Part shown: piece by piece, positions 16,889 through 20,874 of the stretch
Layout: the number at the start of each line of letters is the position of its first letter
How positions within the stretch are numbered: the first letter of the stretch is position 1
Origin: an uncultured Clostridia bacterium
GTDB lineage: Bacteria; Bacillota; Clostridia; Christensenellales; UBA1242
Assembly: GCA_944380695.1 (NCBI GenBank)
Contig: CALWII010000028.1
Coordinates: forward strand, 1-20,874
Reading direction: 5' to 3'
Length of the DNA: 20,874 nucleotides
Made by a program: the position numbers and the translations under genes
The notes under the pieces: model-generated
Databases searched by the model: none
The model's input: the letters and a program-made list of their open reading frames with translations, nothing else
Told to the model about the DNA's origin: nothing

Positions 16889-18175
16889 CTAATTTTTTGT
16901 GTTAATTTTTGTTTTGCCACCCATATAAGATTGTAAAACTTTTGGAATATTAACCGAACCATCTTCATTAAGATGATTTTCTACAAAAGCAATAAGCATT
17001 CTTGGAGGTGCCACAACAGTATTGTTTAATGTATGAACAAACAAATTTCCTTTCTCGGTCTTATATCTTATTCCTAATCTGCGTGCTTGTGCATCAGTTA
17101 AATTTGAACAAGATCCAACTTCAAAATATTTCTTTTGACGAGGGCTCCAAGCTTCAACATCTAGGCTTTTATACTTTAAGTCAGCCAAATCGCCCGTACA
17201 ACAAGCGAGTGTTCTAACAGGAATTTCCATAGACACAAAAAAATCAACGGTATTTTGCCAAAGTTCATTATAAAATTTTTCGCTGTCTTCTGGTTTACAA
17301 ACAACAATCATCTCTTGCTTTTCAAATTGATGAACACGATAAACGCCTCTCTCTTCGATACCGTGAGCGCCCTTTTCTTTTCTAAAAGAAGGTGAATAAC
17401 TGGTAAGCTTTAGAGGTAAAGTTTTTTCATCTAAAATAGTATTCATAAATCTACCTATCATAGAATGTTCGCTTGTTCCTATTAAATACAAATCTTCGCC
17501 TTCTATTTTATACATCATATTATCCATTTCATCAAATGACATAACGCCACTCACAACTTCACTGCGAATCATAAATGGAGGAATAACATAGGTATAACCA
17601 CGATTAATCATAAAATCCCGTGCATAAGTTAGAATAGCTGAATGCAAACGAGCGATATCACCTGTTAAATAATAAAATCCCTGCCCGCTAGTTCTTCGTG
17701 CGCTATCTAAATCCAAACCATCTAATTTTTCTAAAATATCTGTGTGATAAGGTACATCAAAAGGTTTTTCTTTTGCCTCAAGAAAAGTTTGCAATTGAAC
17801 ATTTTTGCTGTCATTTTCACCCAAAGGAACATCATCCGCAACAAAATTTGGAATGACCATCATCATTTTTTTAACTTTATCAGCTAAAATAGACTCTTCA
17901 CTTTCTAACTCGAGAATTCTTTTATTAAGCTGTCCAACTTTTATCTTTATTTGTTCTGCCTCATCTCGCTTATTTTGTGCGATTAATTTACCAATTTGCG
18001 AAGAAATTTTGTTTTTTTCACTTCGTTTTTCATCGCCTTCTTTTTTTATTTCTCTTAATTTTTTGTCTAACTCTAAAATTTCATCAACCAAATGAAGCTT
18101 CTTATCCTGAAACTTCCTCTTTATATTATTTCTGACCTTATCAGGATCTGTTCTTAAAATATTAATGTCAATCAT
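16889..18175 (-). CDS. serS: Seryl-tRNA synthetase
   Basis: Class II enzyme that charges tRNA-Ser (and tRNA-Sec where present) with serine. It has 428 residues, normal length. It starts MIDINILRTDPDKVRNNIKR. A long two-helix coiled-coil arm (about 28-105) contacts the tRNA long variable arm. The catalytic domain has TSEHSMIGRF, motif 2 (SFRKEKGAHGIEERGVYRVH), EVGSCSNLTDAQARR and motif 3 (APPRMLIAFVENH). GAGGAGAAAG precedes the ATG. It is divergent from the recombinase gene and is followed by the coupled nucleotidyltransferase-like gene. No T-box fits into the short upstream region. Confidence 0.97.
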   Translation of the reverse strand: MIDINILRTDPDKVRNNIKRKFQDKKLHLVDEILELDKKLREIKKEGDEKRSEKNKISSQIGKLIAQNKRDEAEQIKIKVGQLNKRILELESEESILADKVKKMMMVIPNFVADDVPLGENDSKNVQLQTFLEAKEKPFDVPYHTDILEKLDGLDLDSARRTSGQGFYYLTGDIARLHSAILTYARDFMINRGYTYVIPPFMIRSEVVSGVMSFDEMDNMMYKIEGEDLYLIGTSEHSMIGRFMNTILDEKTLPLKLTSYSPSFRKEKGAHGIEERGVYRVHQFEKQEMIVVCKPEDSEKFYNELWQNTVDFFVSMEIPVRTLACCTGDLADLKYKSLDVEAWSPRQKKYFEVGSCSNLTDAQARRLGIRYKTEKGNLFVHTLNNTVVAPPRMLIAFVENHLNEDGSVNIPKVLQSYMGGKTKINTKN

Positions 18176-18223
18176 CTTTTTGCTTTCTCCTCGATTAAAA
18201 TAGTATTTATCAATTAGATTTAG

Positions 18224-18250
18224 TTTATATTATTAACAAAAATAAGTCAA
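18224..18250 (-). promoter_or_regulatory. Possible promoter of serS
   Basis: On the - strand, TTGACT (18250-18245) and TATAAA (18229-18224) with a short 15-base spacer. It would give a leader of about 45 bases. The spacing is poor, so this is only a candidate. Confidence 0.4.
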
Positions 18251-18308
18251 ATGAAATAATAAAGTATTATTTTTTTAAACCAATTGTGATATTTATGATA
18301 TAAACAAC

Positions 18309-18361
18309 ACAATATATTGTATTTGAATTTCTTTGCTTTTTAAATAATAATGTAGTATAAT
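18309..18361 (+). promoter_or_regulatory. Promoter of the Xer recombinase gene with upstream palindrome
   Basis: TATAAT at 18356-18361 with TTGCTT at 18333-18338 (17-base spacer). Only six bases separate the -10 box from the ATG at 18368, so the transcript would start at or beside the A of the start codon. A perfect 12-bp palindrome, ACAATATATTGT (18309-18320), lies just upstream of the -35 box and could be an operator or recombinase site. Confidence 0.6.
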
Positions 18362-18367
18362 ATTCGT

Positions 18368-19396
18368 ATGAACAAACTTGATTATTTTCAAAAAAGAGAT
18401 ATTTCAAACCAAAAAAAAATTGGACGAATTATTGCCGATTTGCCTGAATTCGTGTACGACTTTTTTATAGGAATAGAAAACAATTCATCTTCGCTAACTC
18501 GAAGAAATTATGCGATGGACCTGAATATATTTTTCGAATTTCTTAAAGATTTCTTACACAAAAATAAAAACGAGATAACCTTAAAAGACCTTGATTCTTT
18601 AAAATCTAACCACATAGAGCAATTCTTATCATATCTATCTTACTATGAAAATGATGGCAAAACAAACAAAAATGGCGAGAGAGGAAAAGCCAGAAAACTT
18701 GCATCATTAAGAAGCTTTTTTAAGTATCTTTTTAACCACGATAAAATATCCTCAAATGTTGTCAGTAAAGTCCCTACCCCAAAGTTACACAATAAGGAAA
18801 TTATACGCCTGGAAAGAGATGAGGTTTCAAGAATGTTAGATGCCGTTTCGTTAAATAATACTTTTTCACAACATCAAAAGGCTTATAATCAAAACACAAC
18901 TGAAAGAGATACGGCAATAGTAACTTTGTTTTTAGGTACCGGCATACGAATATCAGAATGTGTTGGGCTAAATACGAATGATTTTGATTTTTCACAAAAT
19001 GCGTTTAAAGTTACAAGAAAAGGTGGCAATCAAACAGTTTTATATTTTTCAAATGAAGTTGCTGAAGCATTAAAAACTTGGCTTAAAAAGCGTGAAACAT
19101 TAAATATCGATGCTGATGAAAAAGCTATGTTCTTATCATTACAAAAAAAACGAATTTCTGTTAGAGCTGTTGAAAATTTAGTAAAGAAATTTGCAAAAGA
19201 AGCAACCCCCCTAAAAAAGATATCGCCTCATAAATTAAGAAGCACTTTTGGTACAAACTTATACAGAGAGACAAAAGACATTTATATTGTTGCAGATGTT
19301 TTAGGGCATAAAGATGTCAACACTACAAAAAAACACTATGCAGCTATTAGTGAAGATATGCGAAAAAGCATTGCAGACAAAATTAAACTAAATTAA
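18368..19396 (+). CDS. Tyrosine recombinase, XerS-like
   Basis: 342 residues. The N-terminal part (about 15-145) is a SAM-like core-binding domain (SSLTRRNYAMDLNIFFEFL). The catalytic domain has the full set R194 (GTGIRISE), K218 (TRKGGNQ), H288 and R291 (SPHKLRSTFG), H314 (LGHKD) and the nucleophile Y324. Length and segments such as TERDTAIVTLFLGTGIRISE and the TRKGG turn recall XerS, the single Xer recombinase of streptococci that resolves chromosome dimers. XerC and XerD are usually near 300 residues. A phage-type integrase is less likely because no other mobile genes are near. No ribosome site precedes ATG 18368; translation is probably leaderless. Confidence 0.9.
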   Translation: MNKLDYFQKRDISNQKKIGRIIADLPEFVYDFFIGIENNSSSLTRRNYAMDLNIFFEFLKDFLHKNKNEITLKDLDSLKSNHIEQFLSYLSYYENDGKTNKNGERGKARKLASLRSFFKYLFNHDKISSNVVSKVPTPKLHNKEIIRLERDEVSRMLDAVSLNNTFSQHQKAYNQNTTERDTAIVTLFLGTGIRISECVGLNTNDFDFSQNAFKVTRKGGNQTVLYFSNEVAEALKTWLKKRETLNIDADEKAMFLSLQKKRISVRAVENLVKKFAKEATPLKKISPHKLRSTFGTNLYRETKDIYIVADVLGHKDVNTTKKHYAAISEDMRKSIADKIKLN

Positions 19397-19410
19397 CCTC
19401 GAATGTTTTT

Positions 19411-19443
19411 AAAACGCCATACAAATCCAAAGGCGTTTTTTTT
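19411..19443 (+). terminator. Terminator after the recombinase gene
   Basis: AAAACGCC (19411-19418) and GGCGTTTT (19432-19439) form an 8-bp stem with a 13-base loop, followed by T to 19443. The reverse strand also has T after the stem, so it may serve the convergent spoIVB. Confidence 0.85.
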
Positions 19444-19501
19444 AATTAAAATTAAAATTTTTAAATATTTTTTTTGATTAATATAATTGAATTACTTATA
19501 T

Positions 19502-20722
19502 TCACAATTCACTCTCACTTAAAACCATCCAATCGCTATAAATCCCATAACCTTTTGTTGGGTCTGATGTAAAAACGTGCGTAACCGCTCCGACCAATTT
19601 CCCATTTTGAATAATGGGAGAACCACTCATACCTTGCACAATCCCACCTGTTAAATTGATGAGTCTTTTGTCTTTAACTCTAAAAACTATGCTTTTGTCA
19701 TCCATTTTGGACTGATAAGATGCTTTTATAATCTCAATTTCATATTCTTCTCTTATCCCACTCACCGATGAAACAATATAGGCTTTCCCTGGGCTTACAG
19801 ACAATCTACCGCCAATTTGCATAGACAAATTCTGGTCTATTAAGTTTTCGCTATCCTCAATTTCACCAAAAATACCATATTTTGTGTTCTTATAAACATT
19901 TCCTTTTATTTTATCATTATCTGAAAACATACATCTCAATTGCCCGGGTTCATTATGTTCGCCTTTATCAATTCCCAGCAATTTGCACTCAAACACCTGT
20001 CCCTCACAAACAGGAACTTGATTTTTGTTTTCTGTTATAGCGTGCCCTAATGCACCAAATTTGTTAGTATTTTTGTTTATGTAGGTTAAAGTCCCAATAC
20101 CACTAACATCATCTTTTACCCAAAGTCCCAATTTATACTTGCCCGTGTCCTTGTCTCTTATAGCTTTTATATTTGCATTAAATAATTTATTTGAACGCAA
20201 AAAAGTAATATCAATATTTTCTGTCTCACTATTTTCTACCAACTGACACAACCCGTCTAACGATTCAACTTCTTGACCATTTACTGCTGTGATTAAATCG
20301 CCTTCTTGAAGTTTAACGCTTTTTTCTGTTGCCATATAGCCCAACTCACCGTTGACCATTTTCTCTGTAATAACAATTCCACCCTTTGTATTGATACTTA
20401 ACCCCAATGGGACACCACCCACATACACTTCTTCTTCAGTCACAGACAAAACTTTTACCTTGCGAATAGGAATAAAACCAAACAATTTAAAAACAATATA
20501 GCCCTCAACAGTCTCATCAGTGGAAACAGGTTCCGAACTGCTTTCCAAATTCGCTGTCACAAAATTTCCAAAATAGTTATTACAGCTAGATTTTTCTACC
20601 TCATCACGAGATGCTAGAAACCCTTCTGGCAATGAATATATGGCGGAAAAACGAATATTAAAAACGAATAAAACCACTATAAATGCGCAAATCAAACATA
20701 CCCAAACTTTCCGGCTTTTCAT
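19502..20722 (-). CDS. spoIVB: SpoIVB sporulation serine peptidase
   Basis: SpoIVB is made in the forespore, crosses into the intermembrane space and cleaves SpoIVFA, which leads to pro-sigma-K activation in the mother cell. From ATG 20722 it has 406 residues, close to the Bacillus protein. The ATG follows GGAGG directly; a longer frame to 20788 crosses a terminator and is rejected. One N-terminal membrane segment (about 6-24), a PDZ domain (about 100-185, VPLGLSINTKGGIVI and EGDLITAVNGQEV) and the S55 peptidase domain with catalytic H227 (ALGHAI) and serine in GMSGSPI (364-370) are all present. It lies just downstream of recN, as in Bacillus. It implies endospore formation. Confidence 0.96.
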   Translation of the reverse strand: MKSRKVWVCLICAFIVVLFVFNIRFSAIYSLPEGFLASRDEVEKSSCNNYFGNFVTANLESSSEPVSTDETVEGYIVFKLFGFIPIRKVKVLSVTEEEVYVGGVPLGLSINTKGGIVITEKMVNGELGYMATEKSVKLQEGDLITAVNGQEVESLDGLCQLVENSETENIDITFLRSNKLFNANIKAIRDKDTGKYKLGLWVKDDVSGIGTLTYINKNTNKFGALGHAITENKNQVPVCEGQVFECKLLGIDKGEHNEPGQLRCMFSDNDKIKGNVYKNTKYGIFGEIEDSENLIDQNLSMQIGGRLSVSPGKAYIVSSVSGIREEYEIEIIKASYQSKMDDKSIVFRVKDKRLINLTGGIVQGMSGSPIIQNGKLVGAVTHVFTSDPTKGYGIYSDWMVLSESEL

Positions 20723-20731
20723 TTTTCCTCC

Positions 20732-20757
20732 AAAAAAAACTATCCAAAGGATAGTTT
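20732..20757 (-). terminator. Terminator between recN and spoIVB
   Basis: On the - strand, AAACTATCC (20757-20749), loop TTT, GGATAGTTT (20745-20737), then five more T up to 20732. The T tract ends at the ribosome site of spoIVB (20731-20727). It probably stops recN transcription. Confidence 0.85.
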
Positions 20758-20784
20758 CTTTCATTTGCGTGAAATTATACTTGC

Positions 20785-20874
20785 TCACCTGCCAAATTTT
20801 TGTCCACGCTCAAAAAGTTGTTTGGCATTTTCAAGCATAATAGGTGTGATGTTTTCACCACCGATTATGTGAGC
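20785..20874 (-). CDS. recN: DNA repair protein RecN, C-terminal end (partial)
   Basis: Only the last 29 residues and TGA (20787-20785) lie inside the window. HIIGGENITPIMLENAKQLF matches the usual RecN ending (M-x-G-x-x-x-T-x-x-T-x-x-H-A-x-x-L-L type). RecN is an SMC-like ATPase acting at double-strand breaks. The recN-spoIVB order is conserved in spore formers, which supports the call. Confidence 0.72.
   Translation of the reverse strand, partial: AHIIGGENITPIMLENAKQLFERGQKFGR

Noticed and set aside
18176..18367. T-box riboswitch before serS
   Set aside because: The divergent spacer is only 192 bases, AT-rich, and shows no terminator/antiterminator pair or T-box core sequence.
18368..19396. 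Integrase of a mobile element
   Set aside because: No att-like repeats, phage genes, transfer genes or tRNA target are seen nearby, and the neighbours are core genes.
20723..20788. Upstream start for spoIVB
   Set aside because: It would place a Rho-independent terminator inside the coding region, while GGAGG precedes ATG 20722.

Overview
The window comes from an AT-rich, low-GC Gram-positive genome, most likely an endospore-forming member of the Clostridia (Bacillota). The evidence is the very AT-rich third codon positions and spacers, strong AGGAG-type ribosome binding sites, RNase Y, SpoIVB next to the end of RecN, and a BclA-like collagen protein. Genus cannot be told from the sequence. 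TGA acts as a stop (xseA, recN), so the code is standard. I see no tRNA, rRNA, CRISPR array or insertion sequence.

Layout on the + strand: the end of xseA, xseB and proS overlap as one operon closed by a strong terminator (1-2218). A small unknown membrane protein follows. A strong promoter and an attenuator-like leader then drive infC (ATT start), rpmI, rplT, a TrmH/SpoU-type RNA methyltransferase broken by a one-base frameshift in a run of nine A, and yebC. Next is the ruvC-ruvA-ruvB-queA-tgt cluster (5912-10255: Holliday junction processing plus queuosine tRNA modification), in which ruvC appears to be leaderless.

Middle: a collagen-repeat/beta-helix protein on the - strand (10333-11661), probably a spore or cell surface protein, is divergent from rny (RNase Y, 11965-13551). 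A two-hairpin 3' tail and a bidirectional terminator separate rny from a convergent 552-residue protein. That protein has a PadR-type DNA-binding domain, a long acidic linker and four C-terminal membrane segments. Its upstream spacer (15435-15924) is unusually rich in inverted repeats and carries two TAGGGGGT copies at the promoter.

Right: serS (- strand) is translationally coupled to a protein resembling the nucleotidyltransferase fold without its catalytic motif. A stand-alone XerS-like tyrosine recombinase follows, again apparently leaderless. The window ends with spoIVB (- strand) and the last 29 codons of recN.

Most of the window is core information-processing and spore machinery. The items most worth a second look are the membrane-tethered PadR protein with its repeat-rich control region, the serS-coupled nucleotidyltransferase-like protein, the poly(A) frameshift in the methyltransferase, the two leaderless DNA-recombination genes and the collagen/beta-helix protein.
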